From Methylococcaceae bacterium UBA6146 (GTDB taxonomy: Bacteria; Pseudomonadota; Gammaproteobacteria; Methylococcales; Methylomonadaceae), in the NCBI GenBank assembly GCA_002422395.1, contig DIUY01000011.1:336155-400154 (forward strand): 64,000 nt of DNA, in the 5' to 3' direction. This document shows positions 1 through 9,025 of this stretch, one piece after another. The first letter of the stretch is position 1, and every line of letters starts with the position of its first letter. The position numbers and the translations under genes are program-made. The notes beneath the pieces were generated by a model. It worked only from the letters and a program-made list of their open reading frames with translations, was not told the origin of the DNA and ran no database searches.

Positions 1-507
1 TGGTGGCGTTATCGCCTGCCTTTCGGCGCTGTTGTTTGTGTATTGGGTCTTCTGTTAGGTGAGTGGGTCAACAGATACTTGAACTTCTGGGGATGGACTT
101 ATTTCCCAGTTAACTTTTGCTTCCCTTCAAACCTGATGCCAGGTGCTATCGTTCTTGATGTTGTCTTAATGATGACTGGAAGTATGACTGCAACTGCCGT
201 TATTGGTGGTATGGCTTGGGGCTTATTATTCTACCCAGGCAACTGGCCAATCATTGCTCCATTACATGTTCCTGTTGAATATAATGGCATGATGATGACT
301 TTAGCCGATTTACAAGGTTACCACTACGTAAGGACTGGTACACCTGAGTACATCAGAATGGTTGAAAAAGGTACACTAAGAACTTTCGGTAAAGACGTTG
401 CTCCAGTATCAGCGTTCTTCTCTGCTTTCGTGAGTATCTTAATCTACTTCTTGTGGCATTTCTTCGGTCAATGGTTTGCAAAAACTGACTTCGTAAAAGC
501 TGCATAA
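1..507 (+). CDS. pmoA: Particulate methane monooxygenase subunit A, 3' part (partial)
   Basis: The frame is open from base 1 and codes 168 residues of PmoA. The usual length is about 247, so roughly 80 N-terminal residues lie outside the window. PmoA is an integral membrane subunit of the copper enzyme that oxidises methane to methanol in intracytoplasmic membranes. Seen: hydrophobic spans and the family-typical segments WGWTYFPVNF, FYPGNWPIIAPLHVPVEYNG, VRTGTPEYIRMVEKGTLRTF and DVAPVSAFFSAF. These are near-invariant in methanotroph PmoA and set it apart from ammonia monooxygenase AmoA. pmoB follows after 110 nt in the usual pmoCAB order; pmoC would lie upstream. The TTG at 43 is not a real start, because coding continues upstream of it. 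Confidence 0.97.
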   Translation, partial: WWRYRLPFGAVVCVLGLLLGEWVNRYLNFWGWTYFPVNFCFPSNLMPGAIVLDVVLMMTGSMTATAVIGGMAWGLLFYPGNWPIIAPLHVPVEYNGMMMTLADLQGYHYVRTGTPEYIRMVEKGTLRTFGKDVAPVSAFFSAFVSILIYFLWHFFGQWFAKTDFVKAA

Positions 508-539
508 TTAAGTACGATTGTTAAATGAAAAAAATACTG

Positions 540-572
540 GCGGTTTGTTTGTCTTTAAGATGTCAAAACCGC
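540..572 (+). promoter_or_regulatory. Intercistronic hairpin between pmoA and pmoB
   Basis: GCGGTTT at 540-546 is complementary to AAACCGC at 566-572, with further partial pairing on both sides. It sits alone in the 110-nt pmoA-pmoB spacer and has no T-run. An mRNA processing or stability element is an inference; terminator function looks unlikely. Confidence 0.4.
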
Positions 573-617
573 TAGATACTCTGAAAACTATAGATTCTCT
601 ATTATAGAGGAGGATAT

Positions 618-1862
618 ATGAAATTAATTAAAGACAAGGTTGCTAAATTGTCCTTTGTCGCACTGCTGGCTACTGTTTCAGCAGCGATGCTTTACACACC
701 AACTGCATCAGCTCATGGTGAAAAATCGCAAGCCGCTTTCATGCGTATGCGTACCATTCACTGGTTTGACTTAAACTGGTCAAAAGAAGAAGTTGCGGTT
801 AACGATACAATGACTATTTCCGGTAAATTTTTCGTATTTAGCGGATGGCCAGAAACTGTTGATAAACCAGAAATTTCATTCTTGAACATCGGTATTCCTG
901 GTCCTGTATTTATTCGTGCCGGATCTTGGATCGGTGGTCAATTAGTCCCACGTTCAGTTTCTTTGGAGCTGGGTGAAACTTATGACTTTAAGGTATTGTT
1001 AAAAGCACGTCGTCCTGGTGACTGGCACGTTCACACAATGTTGAACGTAAAAGGTGGCGGCCCTATCATCGGGCCAGGTAAGTGGGTCACTATAACTGGT
1101 TCTATGAGTGATTTCGTTAACAACGTCACTACGTTGACTGGCGAAACTATCAACTTGGAAACATACAACTTAGAAAACATCTACTTCTGGCATGCTTTCT
1201 GGTATGCATTAGGCTTAGCATGGCTGTTCTATTGGGCTCGTAAGCCAATGTTTGTTCCACGTTCTATCGCTGTTGAATCGGGTAAAGCTGATTCTTTAAT
1301 TTCAGCGACTGACAAAAAAGTTGCAATGGGTTTTGCTGCGGGTACTATCGCTATCGTTGCCATCTCAATGGGCAATTCAAATGAACAGTTCCCAGTAACA
1401 ACTCCTTTACAAGCTGGTTTGTTACGCGGTATCAAATCAATTGAAATGCCTGCAACTACTGTTAGCGTAAAAGTTGAAGATGCAACTTATCGTGTACCAG
1501 GTCGTGCAATGCAGATGACTCTGACCATCACTAACAATGGCGATTCAGCTGTTCGTTTAGGTGAGTTCAACACTGCTGGTGTTCGTTTTATGGACTCCAA
1601 TGTTGCACAAGATGAAACAGGTTATCCTGATGACTTGTTGGCTGAAGAAGGCTTGACTGTTAGCGATAACAGCCCACTTGCTCCAGGTCAATCAAGAACA
1701 GTTCAAGTAACTGCTTCTGATGCTGCATGGGAAGTTTATCGTTTAGCTGACTTGATCTATGATCCAGATAGCCGTTTTGCTGGATTGTTGTTCTTCTTTG
1801 ATGAAGCTGGAAACCGTCAATTGGTTACGATTGATGCTCCATTGATCCCAACTTTCATCTAA
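618..1862 (+). CDS. pmoB: Particulate methane monooxygenase subunit B
   Basis: Complete 414-residue PmoB, the largely periplasmic subunit with two cupredoxin-like domains joined by two membrane helices. The start is set by a strong AGGAGG ribosome site at 608-613. Seen: a signal peptide ending near residue 32 (TASA|H), which leaves His33 as the mature N-terminus; His137 and His139 in DWHVHTM; a membrane span near residues 191-207 and another near 233-250; then the C-terminal cupredoxin domain. The three histidines match the copper-site ligands of the Methylococcus capsulatus enzyme at the same numbering. The gene ends the operon at a clear terminator. No anomaly was seen. Confidence 0.98.
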   Translation: MKLIKDKVAKLSFVALLATVSAAMLYTPTASAHGEKSQAAFMRMRTIHWFDLNWSKEEVAVNDTMTISGKFFVFSGWPETVDKPEISFLNIGIPGPVFIRAGSWIGGQLVPRSVSLELGETYDFKVLLKARRPGDWHVHTMLNVKGGGPIIGPGKWVTITGSMSDFVNNVTTLTGETINLETYNLENIYFWHAFWYALGLAWLFYWARKPMFVPRSIAVESGKADSLISATDKKVAMGFAAGTIAIVAISMGNSNEQFPVTTPLQAGLLRGIKSIEMPATTVSVKVEDATYRVPGRAMQMTLTITNNGDSAVRLGEFNTAGVRFMDSNVAQDETGYPDDLLAEEGLTVSDNSPLAPGQSRTVQVTASDAAWEVYRLADLIYDPDSRFAGLLFFFDEAGNRQLVTIDAPLIPTFI

Positions 1863-1906
1863 TGAAGTGATTAGCGAACAGCTCAGGCTGTAAAGCTAAT
1901 TGATTA

Positions 1907-1945
1907 AAAACCCCCGTTACATTAATTGTGACGGGGGTTTTTTTA
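1907..1945 (+). terminator. Rho-independent terminator of the pmo operon
   Basis: A stem of AAAACCCCCGTTAC pairs with GTGACGGGGGTTTT around a 7-nt loop and runs into a T-rich tract. It lies 45 nt after the pmoB stop. Confidence 0.9.
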
Positions 1946-2064
1946 TATGAAAAGTCACCGCTTGAGTATATGCCAAAATCGCATTGTTAATGAAACATGC
2001 CATTCTTCAGTTCCCCATTTTGTTTGAGTATTAAACAAAGCATGACGGAGCATTAGAATGTTTG

Positions 2065-2473
2065 GTAGTGGCTAAATTTTAAATGATAGCTGCAAATTGC
2101 AAGAAAGAATAAACCCGCCATGAATGACCCAGTCATGACAAGTGCCATCCTTTAGAAAAAGGAGGACGTTTTTCGTGTCATACGCCCAAGCCGCTGGCGC
2201 AAAGGTGCTGCTGTTCCTACCCGCACGACGCCCATAGATTTGAACGTTCCTCATAGCCCCCACTTTATACTCTTCCTTGCGCGTTTCACTGTTCCTGACG
2301 GCGAGCTAGCACCTCACTGGCATCCATAGAGTCTTTGCGCCGGTATTGTTGATCGCCGCAAGCGTTGCGGCTGTTTTTACTTTGGCGGTTTCGGTATCTA
2401 TAGTTCACTGTCTTCGTTATCGTCCTTCGGGTAAAGCCATCACTTTAAGTTATCATTTAAAGTTAGCCACTAC
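2065..2473. repeat. 409-bp element with ~25-bp terminal inverted repeats (MITE-like)
   Basis: Left end 2065-2090 (GTAGTGGCTAAATTTTAAAT...) and right end 2448-2473, read on the opposite strand (GTAGTGGCTAACTTTAAATG...), match over about 23 of 25 positions with one indel. No convincing target duplication is visible. The interior has short reading frames on both strands that I cannot assign to a transposase. It abuts a decayed IS5-type transposase, so it may have inserted into it or be the remains of a second IS. Confidence 0.6.
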
Positions 2474-2743
2474 AGGTTTTTGCTCCAGCAGACCTGCACC
2501 GTTTTCAGGGTGAACTGGTACCCATTTATGCCATTGGGGTATTTCGGGGAAATCGCTGGGCAACATCCGCCATTTATGCCCTGTGGGTACTGGCAAACCG
2601 CTTTTTAGTATATACAGGACGGCAAAGAATATGTCATACAAATCAACGGGACGCGGACGGGTTTTCTTGCAGGCCGTTTCCAGTAGCTCATTGACTTGTT
2701 CGAACTGCTCACGGCTTATGCCACTAGGGTAAGTTTTTCTCAT
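2474..2743 (-). pseudogene. Decayed IS5-family transposase, N-terminal fragment
   Basis: The minus-strand frame starts MRKTYPSGISREQFEQ and contains RPVDLYDIFFAVLYILKSG and WRMLPSDFP. These are hallmarks of the DUF4096/IS5-group transposase N-terminus. Between LKSG and WRMLP there is an extra segment of about 24 nt, a near copy of the sequence just downstream (both contain GGCATAAATGG). After WRMLPSDFPE the similarity is lost, and the frame runs into the inverted-repeat element ending at 2473. The catalytic DDE domain is absent, so the gene is dead. Confidence 0.75.
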
Positions 2744-2891
2744 ACCTCTATTCTAAAGGCTTGTAGGGGATATTGAATGAGCCTATTCTCGTTAAATATT
2801 AACGTTTACCAAAATAGATAGCCCAGAAAGTGATTGACTAGTTGCTGTAACCCCCCTATAGTTTTAGACTTTTTATTGTTGGAGAAATAGA

Positions 2892-3218
2892 GTGAGTGAT
2901 TCAGTTCTTCATGTGAGTGATAGTGAATTTAATGAAATGGTTATTAAGGCTGGTGGCCCAGTATTAGTTGACTATTGGGCTGAATGGTGCGGGCCTTGCA
3001 AGATGATAGCTCCTGTCCTTGATGCTATTGCCGAGGAATATGCGGGTAAGTTGACTGTTGTTAAATTAAACATAGACGACAACCCACAAACGCCGCAGCA
3101 TTATGGCGTCCGTGGCATTCCTACTTTAATGTTGTTTAAGGAAGGCGAGGTGGAAGCCACTAAGGTCGGTGCTTTGAGCAAGGCAGAGCTAGCTAAGTTT
3201 ATCGATACTAATATATAA
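2892..3218 (+). CDS. trxA: Thioredoxin 1
   Basis: 108-residue thioredoxin with the WCGPC redox motif (residues 32-36) in DYWAEWCGPCKM and the cis-proline loop GIPTLMLF. It is a cytosolic disulfide reductant for ribonucleotide reductase, PAPS reductase and others. The start is GTG at 2892 with GGAGAA 6 nt upstream. It lies upstream of rho, as in E. coli and many other Gammaproteobacteria. No anomaly. Confidence 0.96.
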   Translation: MSDSVLHVSDSEFNEMVIKAGGPVLVDYWAEWCGPCKMIAPVLDAIAEEYAGKLTVVKLNIDDNPQTPQHYGVRGIPTLMLFKEGEVEATKVGALSKAELAKFIDTNI

Positions 3219-3403
3219 CATCACGCCTTACTCAGACTTGTTACAAAAAGTTGGACGGGTCTGAGTGCATCAGTTATACTTTAAGAGTGCGAAAATCTAC
3301 GCACTCAATCATGTCATCCAATTTACACCCCAAAATTCTAATCCTGTCCTGTTATGGTGGTTGCGGCCTAATGCTGTAGGCACTTTCTTTGAGTTGTCTT
3401 TTT
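3219..3403 (+). promoter_or_regulatory. rho leader region
   Basis: This 185-nt trxA-rho spacer has two hairpin candidates. CTCAGAC (near 3230) pairs with GTCTGAG (near 3258-3264), and GAGTGCG pairs with CGCACTC around 3285-3306. rho is known in E. coli to be autoregulated through its leader; a similar role here is inference. A short frame at 3265-3450 overlaps rho and shows no protein-like features. Confidence 0.4.
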
Positions 3404-4660
3404 ATGAATCTTACCGAGTTAAAGCTAAAACAAATAAGCGAAGTTATTGAAATCGCTGAATCCCTAGGTCTTGAAAATGTTGCAAGGTCACGTAAACAGG
3501 ATCTTATTTTTGCCATTCTGAAAAAACAGGCAAAAGCGGGTGATGATATTTATGGCGATGGTGTCCTGGAAATTTTGCAAGATGGTTTTGGTTTTTTGCG
3601 TACGCCTGGGTGTTCTTATTTGGCTGGCCCTGACGATATTTATGTGTCGCCCAGTCAAATTCGCCGGTTTTCATTAAAAACCGGCGATACTATTAGCGGT
3701 AAAATTAGGCCGCCTAAAGATAACGAACGTTATTTCGCGATGCTAAAGGTCGAGCAGATTAATTTTGAGCCGCCTGAAAATACTAAAAACAAAATCCATT
3801 TTTCCAATTTAACGCCACTTTTTGCCAATCAGCGTTTTGTGCTAGAACAGGGCAATGGCTCTAGCGAAGACTTGACCTGCCGAATTATTGATCTGATTGC
3901 GCCTATTGGTAAAGGCCAGCGGGGATTAATCGTATCGCCGCCTAAAGCGGGTAAGACCATGATTATGCAAAGTCTTGCCCAGTCTATTGCGGACAAAAAT
4001 CCTGAATGTTATCTGATTGTTTTACTAATTGATGAACGTCCGGAAGAGGTTACCGAAATGGAGCGTTGTGTCCGTGGGGAAGTCATTTCCAGCACCTTTG
4101 ATGAACCTGCCACGCGTCATGTGCAAGTGGCCGAAATGGTTATTGAAAAAGCACGGCGGTTGGTTGAGCATAAACACGATGTGGTAATTTTGTTAGACTC
4201 CATTACTCGGCTTGCTAGGGCTTATAACACCGTAGTTCCATCTTCAGGCAAGATATTGACGGGCGGGGTTGATGCTAATGCGTTGGAAAAGCCCAAGCGT
4301 TTTTTTGGGGCGGCTCGGAATATTGAAGAGGGTGGCAGTTTGACGATTATTGCCACAGCTCTAGTTGACACGGGTTCCCGAATGGACGAAGTGATTTATG
4401 AGGAATTCAAAGGCACTGGCAATATGGAATTGCATCTGGATAGGAAAATTGCTGAAAAACGAATTTATCCGGCCATTAACATTAACCGTTCCGGCACCCG
4501 CAGGGAAGAATATTTAGTCGATCCTGAAAGTTTGCAAAAGACATGGATTTTACGCAAAATTTTACAGCCCATGGATGAGACGGCAGCCTCAGAGTTTTTG
4601 ATAGGCAAGCTAAAAGATTTTAAAACCAACGCAGAATTTTTTGATTCAATGAAGCGTTGA
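3404..4660 (+). CDS. rho: Transcription termination factor Rho
   Basis: 418-residue hexameric RNA helicase that ends transcription of untranslated RNA. Seen in order: Rho N-terminal domain (MNLTELKLKQ), RNA-binding cold-shock-like domain with GFGFLR at residues 61-66, P-loop PPKAGKT, Walker B VVILLDSITR, Q-loop/R-loop region GGVDANALEKPKRFFGAARN, and the C-terminal segment after RKIAEKRIYPAI. ATG 3404 is chosen over the in-frame ATG at 3389 because Rho proteins begin MNLTELK. The gene is convergent with lptG; the 47-nt gap holds the palindrome GACACCGGTGTC. Confidence 0.97.
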   Translation: MNLTELKLKQISEVIEIAESLGLENVARSRKQDLIFAILKKQAKAGDDIYGDGVLEILQDGFGFLRTPGCSYLAGPDDIYVSPSQIRRFSLKTGDTISGKIRPPKDNERYFAMLKVEQINFEPPENTKNKIHFSNLTPLFANQRFVLEQGNGSSEDLTCRIIDLIAPIGKGQRGLIVSPPKAGKTMIMQSLAQSIADKNPECYLIVLLIDERPEEVTEMERCVRGEVISSTFDEPATRHVQVAEMVIEKARRLVEHKHDVVILLDSITRLARAYNTVVPSSGKILTGGVDANALEKPKRFFGAARNIEEGGSLTIIATALVDTGSRMDEVIYEEFKGTGNMELHLDRKIAEKRIYPAININRSGTRREEYLVDPESLQKTWILRKILQPMDETAASEFLIGKLKDFKTNAEFFDSMKR

Positions 4661-4707
4661 GGCGCTGTAAAGAAAGGATGCGGCGTCAAGGCATGACACC
4701 GGTGTCT

Positions 4708-5775
4708 TTATTGCGTACGTTTTATAGCAATCAGGGTGATGGTTAATACGGTCAGGCTAGGTATAAATGCCATCAGGGGCGGATTAAGGTTATAAATTAG
4801 GCCAATATGCCCTATGGTGATGTCGAAAACATTAAAACCCATCCCAATAATGGCACCTATTAGTATTCTTGCACCCACACTAATCCCGCGCCTGACACCA
4901 ATGACAAGCGGAGTTGATACCAGTAGCATGACAAATATGACTAATGGGTTAACTACACGGCCCCAAAAAGCCATTTCAAAATTGTGTGATTTTTGTTGGT
5001 TTTCTTTTAAAAAATTAACGTACATGGCCAGATCGTAAATCGATAGATTATCTGGGTTAACAACTACAATTTTGAGCAAATCAGGTTCGATAGATGACGC
5101 CCATATCCGTTCATTATCGGTGCGGCTGTGCATGTTTTCCGGTGAAATGTCAGATTGCTTTACGTCGTGCAACCGCCATTGCTGACCACCCAAAAATTCC
5201 GCCCGTCCTGCATGGGTTGAGCGGCGCAAATGTTGTTCCCCGTCAATTTCATAAATACTGATGTCAGCTAAGTCGCCGTTCTCTTCAACTTGGCGGACAT
5301 TAATGAACTTCCTTTCTTCGCGCAACCATAAGCCATAACGGGTTTTTAGCATAACCTGCCGGTTTTGGCTGGTCACTTTGATAAGCTGTGCCTTTTCTTC
5401 GGCGCTGGGGGCTATAAATTCGCCAACTAGCACGGCAACCGTAGCTAGCAATATGCCACCTATCATAACCGATCTGATGATGCCAAATACCGACAAACCC
5501 GCCGCCCGCATGGCGATCAGCTCACGAAAATTGCCCATATTGCCTAATGCAAACAAGCTGCCTAATAAAGCGGATGCGGGCATCAGTTCATAAAACACGG
5601 TGGGTGATGTCAGCGCTAAAAAATAAAAGACCTCTGTTAGGCCATAGTCGCCTTTACCTATGTCATCTAGTTCGTCGCTTAACGTGAATAAATTGAACAA
5701 GGCCAGCAATAAGAGCTGCGAAACAAAGGCGCTTTTTAAGATTTCCCTGACGATATAACGGGTTAATACGTTCAT
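4708..5775 (-). CDS. lptG: LPS export ABC transporter permease LptG
   Basis: 355-residue inner-membrane permease of the LptB2FG complex, which extracts lipopolysaccharide towards LptC/LptA. Seen: the N-terminus MNVLTRYIVREILKSA, an N-terminal membrane block (to about residue 120), a large periplasmic jellyroll region (about 125-265) and three C-terminal membrane helices. Start overlaps the lptF stop by 4 nt (ATGA), so translation is probably coupled. YjgP/YjgQ family. Confidence 0.93.
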   Translation of the reverse strand: MNVLTRYIVREILKSAFVSQLLLLALFNLFTLSDELDDIGKGDYGLTEVFYFLALTSPTVFYELMPASALLGSLFALGNMGNFRELIAMRAAGLSVFGIIRSVMIGGILLATVAVLVGEFIAPSAEEKAQLIKVTSQNRQVMLKTRYGLWLREERKFINVRQVEENGDLADISIYEIDGEQHLRRSTHAGRAEFLGGQQWRLHDVKQSDISPENMHSRTDNERIWASSIEPDLLKIVVVNPDNLSIYDLAMYVNFLKENQQKSHNFEMAFWGRVVNPLVIFVMLLVSTPLVIGVRRGISVGARILIGAIIGMGFNVFDITIGHIGLIYNLNPPLMAFIPSLTVLTITLIAIKRTQ

Positions 5776-6878
5776 AATGATGCTTTAGTCTTGAAAGTTA
5801 TCATCAGCCACCGCCAGCCATGCAATTTTGCTAATAAAACCAAGCCCGCAACCAACAAGAATGTGTTCACACCCAAGCCGCCCAGCCAGGCAGGGATGGT
5901 TTGATTGCTTACCCAAAGTTGGCTGAGGCGGGCGAGATTGCCATAACTGAAGTAAATTAAAAAGCCAATTAGGATGTTACCATAGACACCGCCACGCGGT
6001 GCGGTTTGGGCTAGAGGTACGCCCAGAAATGTTAGTAGCACAAGGCTTAAAGGGATAAAAATACGGCGTTGCAGCTCTGCCTTATCGGCAAGTGTGGTGG
6101 ATAGCCATAAGGTTTTGGCGCTTTCCGCTTTTATTTTAAGATTAATGGCTGAGGTTTTTTCTTCTATTCTCACGGCATATTCCGTAAATGTCTCAAAGAC
6201 ATAATCTAAGTCCCCAGGCTTCCCCATTGTACGTTCGCCTTGTTCGAAGTTTATGTAACGGCCCTCCGGCAAATCAAGCACACGTGCGGTTTTGGCGCTA
6301 ATAATTCCTGGCATACCTTGCTGTTTTGTTTGTACAAACAATTGGTGCATAACATTATCGGCGCTGATGCTTTCGACGTAAAAGACTAAGTCGCCTTGGC
6401 TGTATTCGGTAAATTTACCGGCCGCTATGCCTCGAAGGTCTGATGAGTCTTCATCTTGTTGCAACAATTTGACCGCTTCGGTTTCGGCCCAAGGTGCGGC
6501 GAACAATGATAAATTGGCCGCCATAACACTAAGAGGCAAGACAAGCAGAAATGTCGCACGATAAATTGTTCCTGTGCCGCCACCTGCGGAAAATATTGCC
6601 GACATTTCTTGATCACGGAACATCCGGCCTAAAACCATTAGCACCGCCATAAACAAAGCGGCGGGTAATAGCTCCGTGCCGGTCGTTATGATTTTTAATG
6701 ACAGGATGGATAATAGGGTTTCACTAGAAACACGCCCTTCAATTGCCTTATCAAGGATTCTGATAAAGCTTCTGCTGACAATCACAACAATAAGCACTGT
6801 CCAAACCGCTCCTAGGGTTTTCAGCAAATCTTGCGCGATCATTTTGTCGAGTACAGTAATAATAGTGCGTCGCGTCAT
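5772..6878 (-). CDS. lptF: LPS export ABC transporter permease LptF
   Basis: About 368-residue partner permease of LptG, with the same topology: N-terminal helices, a periplasmic beta domain and C-terminal helices. ATG at 6878 (MTRRTIITVLDKMIAQDLL) is preferred over the upstream in-frame TTG at 6896, because AAAGG precedes it and the family begins close to this helix. The lptFG pair is divergent from pepA across 148 nt, the same arrangement as in E. coli, so both promoters should lie in 6879-7026. Confidence 0.92.
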   Translation of the reverse strand: MTRRTIITVLDKMIAQDLLKTLGAVWTVLIVVIVSRSFIRILDKAIEGRVSSETLLSILSLKIITTGTELLPAALFMAVLMVLGRMFRDQEMSAIFSAGGGTGTIYRATFLLVLPLSVMAANLSLFAAPWAETEAVKLLQQDEDSSDLRGIAAGKFTEYSQGDLVFYVESISADNVMHQLFVQTKQQGMPGIISAKTARVLDLPEGRYINFEQGERTMGKPGDLDYVFETFTEYAVRIEEKTSAINLKIKAESAKTLWLSTTLADKAELQRRIFIPLSLVLLTFLGVPLAQTAPRGGVYGNILIGFLIYFSYGNLARLSQLWVSNQTIPAWLGGLGVNTFLLVAGLVLLAKLHGWRWLMITFKTKASL

Positions 6879-7026
6879 GTTCTGGCCTTTGGGCAATATG
6901 CTGCCAAGCTTATCTCCTGAATCAAACTGTGTAGTGTTGTATAATCCCGCGCTAAACAGACGTCCTGACCGAGTGGTTTCAGCCGGTCAGGACAACTTTT
7001 TCTCTCGCAACCAGATAATAAATGTT

Positions 7027-8520
7027 ATGGACTATTTTATAGAAACCGCGCCATTAGAAAAACTGCAATGTGATTGTCTCATTGTCGGTGTCTACCAGGA
7101 CCAACAGCTCAGCTATTCGGCAAATGTTCTCGACAATAACACACAAGGGCTCATAAAAAAAATTATCAGCCGGGGTGACATCAGTGGGAAGAACGGCGAG
7201 ACCTTGATGGTTAATGCCATTCCTGATAGTGCCATTGAGCGTATTTTATTGGTTGGGCTAGGGGAGAATAAGCCATTATCCGGTAAAAATTACATTAAGG
7301 CACTGGCTGCGGCAATAATTAGCTTAAAAAAACCTTACCTAAAATCCGTTGTTTGTTGTCTTGCCGAAAGCATTGTTGAAGACAATGGCTGGCAATGGAA
7401 AGTGCGGCAAATTGTTGAGACATTTAGCGATGCTGCCTACCAGTTTATTGAGACAAAATCGGATAAGGAAACAGAAAGCAAGCTTGAGAAAGTCACCATT
7501 ACAGTGCCGGAAATAGAGCAAGTTTCGGCGCAAGCCGGCCTTTTGCAAGGCAAGGCGATTGCGGATGGTGTGGTTTTGGCAAAATGGTTGGCCGATTTGC
7601 CGGGCAATATTTGCACCCCCACCCATATTGCTGAACAGGCAATCGAGTTGGGTAAACGGTATGCCAGTATTTTGGCCGATTGCTTGGAAGAGGCCGATAT
7701 GGCGGCGCTGGGCATGAATGCCTTGCTGTCTGTTTCCAGAGGCAGCCGCCAATCCGCCAAGCTAATCACCCTGAACTATCAGGGCGGCGAAAAAAATGCC
7801 AAGCCCATTGTCTTGATTGGTAAAGGGCTCACTTTCGATGCCGGCGGCATTTCTTTAAAGCCAGGTCTGGGCATGGATGAAATGAAATACGATATGTGTG
7901 GCGGCGCTGCTGTGCTAGGTGTCTTGCAGGCCGCAGCACAAATGCAGTTGCCGTTGAATATCATCGGCCTGATCCCATCATCGGAAAACATGCCTGACGG
8001 CGATGCCAACAAACCGGGCGATATAATCACCAGCATGTCCGGTAAAACTATCGAAGTGCTGAACACCGATGCCGAAGGCCGCCTGCTTCTGTGCGATACG
8101 CTAACTTATACGGAGCGCTACAATCCCGACGTTGTAATTGACCTGGCAACATTGACCGGCGCGTGTTTGGTTGCATTAGGCCGTATCCCTAGCGGTCTGT
8201 TGGGTAATGACGACGAGTTGTGCAATGATCTTTTGGCGGCCAGCGAAACCGCCAACGATAGTCTCTGGCGTCTGCCGCTATGGGAAGAATATCAGGAGCT
8301 GTTGAACTCTAATTTTGCCGATATGGCCAATATTGGTGGCAAAGATGCCGGTACGATAACGGCGGCCTGTTTTCTGTCACGTTTTGCCGAGAATTTCCGT
8401 TGGGCGCATTTGGATATTGCCGGCACCGCTTGGCGCACAGGGCAAACCAAAGGCGCGACGGGGCGTCCCGTGCCGCTATTGAGCCAATACCTTATTAATC
8501 GGGCAGCGTTACAGGCCTAA
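7027..8520 (+). CDS. pepA: Leucyl aminopeptidase (cytosol aminopeptidase)
   Basis: 497-residue M17 dimetal aminopeptidase; E. coli PepA is 503. Seen: an N-terminal macrodomain-like part (MDYFIETAPLEKL), the catalytic core with GKGLTFDAGGISLKP and the signature NTDAEGRL at residues 346-353. E. coli PepA also acts as a DNA-binding regulator in Xer recombination and carAB control; whether that holds here is unknown. ATG 7027 is the family-typical start; the frame happens to stay open upstream. It is followed immediately by holC. Confidence 0.95.
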   Translation: MDYFIETAPLEKLQCDCLIVGVYQDQQLSYSANVLDNNTQGLIKKIISRGDISGKNGETLMVNAIPDSAIERILLVGLGENKPLSGKNYIKALAAAIISLKKPYLKSVVCCLAESIVEDNGWQWKVRQIVETFSDAAYQFIETKSDKETESKLEKVTITVPEIEQVSAQAGLLQGKAIADGVVLAKWLADLPGNICTPTHIAEQAIELGKRYASILADCLEEADMAALGMNALLSVSRGSRQSAKLITLNYQGGEKNAKPIVLIGKGLTFDAGGISLKPGLGMDEMKYDMCGGAAVLGVLQAAAQMQLPLNIIGLIPSSENMPDGDANKPGDIITSMSGKTIEVLNTDAEGRLLLCDTLTYTERYNPDVVIDLATLTGACLVALGRIPSGLLGNDDELCNDLLAASETANDSLWRLPLWEEYQELLNSNFADMANIGGKDAGTITAACFLSRFAENFRWAHLDIAGTAWRTGQTKGATGRPVPLLSQYLINRAALQA

Positions 8521-8958
8521 ATGACAAGGGTCAGCTTTTACCTGTTGCCGTCAGATTCCGAGCAAGAACGCTATCTGTTTGCCTGCAAGCTAATAGAAAA
8601 ATCTTACCGTAACGGGTGCTTTTGTTATGTGCTGACTGATTCGGCAGAATACAGCCGGTTGATGGATGACCTGCTCTGGACATTCAGGGCGGGCAGCTTT
8701 ATTCCGCATCAGCTATATACGGGCGAAATGCCCGCTGTTGAAAACGTCATTTTAATAGGCACGATCAATCCGCCTGGGCATTGGCAAAAAAACATCATCA
8801 ACCTGTCTTCGCAATGCCCGGCGCATTTCCAGCAAGCCGGACGCATTCTGGAGATACTTGATGATAGCGAGGCAACCAAAGCGGCTGGCCGACAGCGCTA
8901 CCGCCAGTATCAGCAGGCGAAAATTGACATGGACACGTATAAAATTGACCAATTATAA
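8521..8958 (+). CDS. holC: DNA polymerase III chi subunit
   Basis: 145-residue HolC: MTRVSFYLLPSD at the start, then CKLIEKSYRNGCFCYVLTDS, LDDLLWTF-like and GSFIPHQL, all characteristic of the family. Chi links the clamp loader to SSB at the replication fork. It starts directly at the base after the pepA stop and precedes valS, the classic pepA-holC-valS order. At 880-960 bases into the operon the C-terminus is basic and glutamine-rich, as in homologues. Confidence 0.92.
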   Translation: MTRVSFYLLPSDSEQERYLFACKLIEKSYRNGCFCYVLTDSAEYSRLMDDLLWTFRAGSFIPHQLYTGEMPAVENVILIGTINPPGHWQKNIINLSSQCPAHFQQAGRILEILDDSEATKAAGRQRYRQYQQAKIDMDTYKIDQL

Positions 8959-9025
8959 ACGGGTGTCCAAGGAGTGCAGGGACTTGGAAGCAAACAACAC
9001 TATTTCATATAAAGAGTAACTATTC

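Noticed and set aside
2072..2263. 63-codon minus-strand frame inside the inverted-repeat element
   Set aside because: No recognisable domain, no ribosome site, and it overlaps the terminal repeat; treated as noncoding.
3265..3450. Possible rho leader peptide
   Set aside because: Overlaps the rho start in another frame and shows no conserved features; the leader hairpins are a better explanation.
6676..7026. N-terminal extension of pepA
   Set aside because: The frame is open by chance over the opposite-strand lptF; PepA proteins start at the conserved MDYFIET-like segment, ATG 7027.
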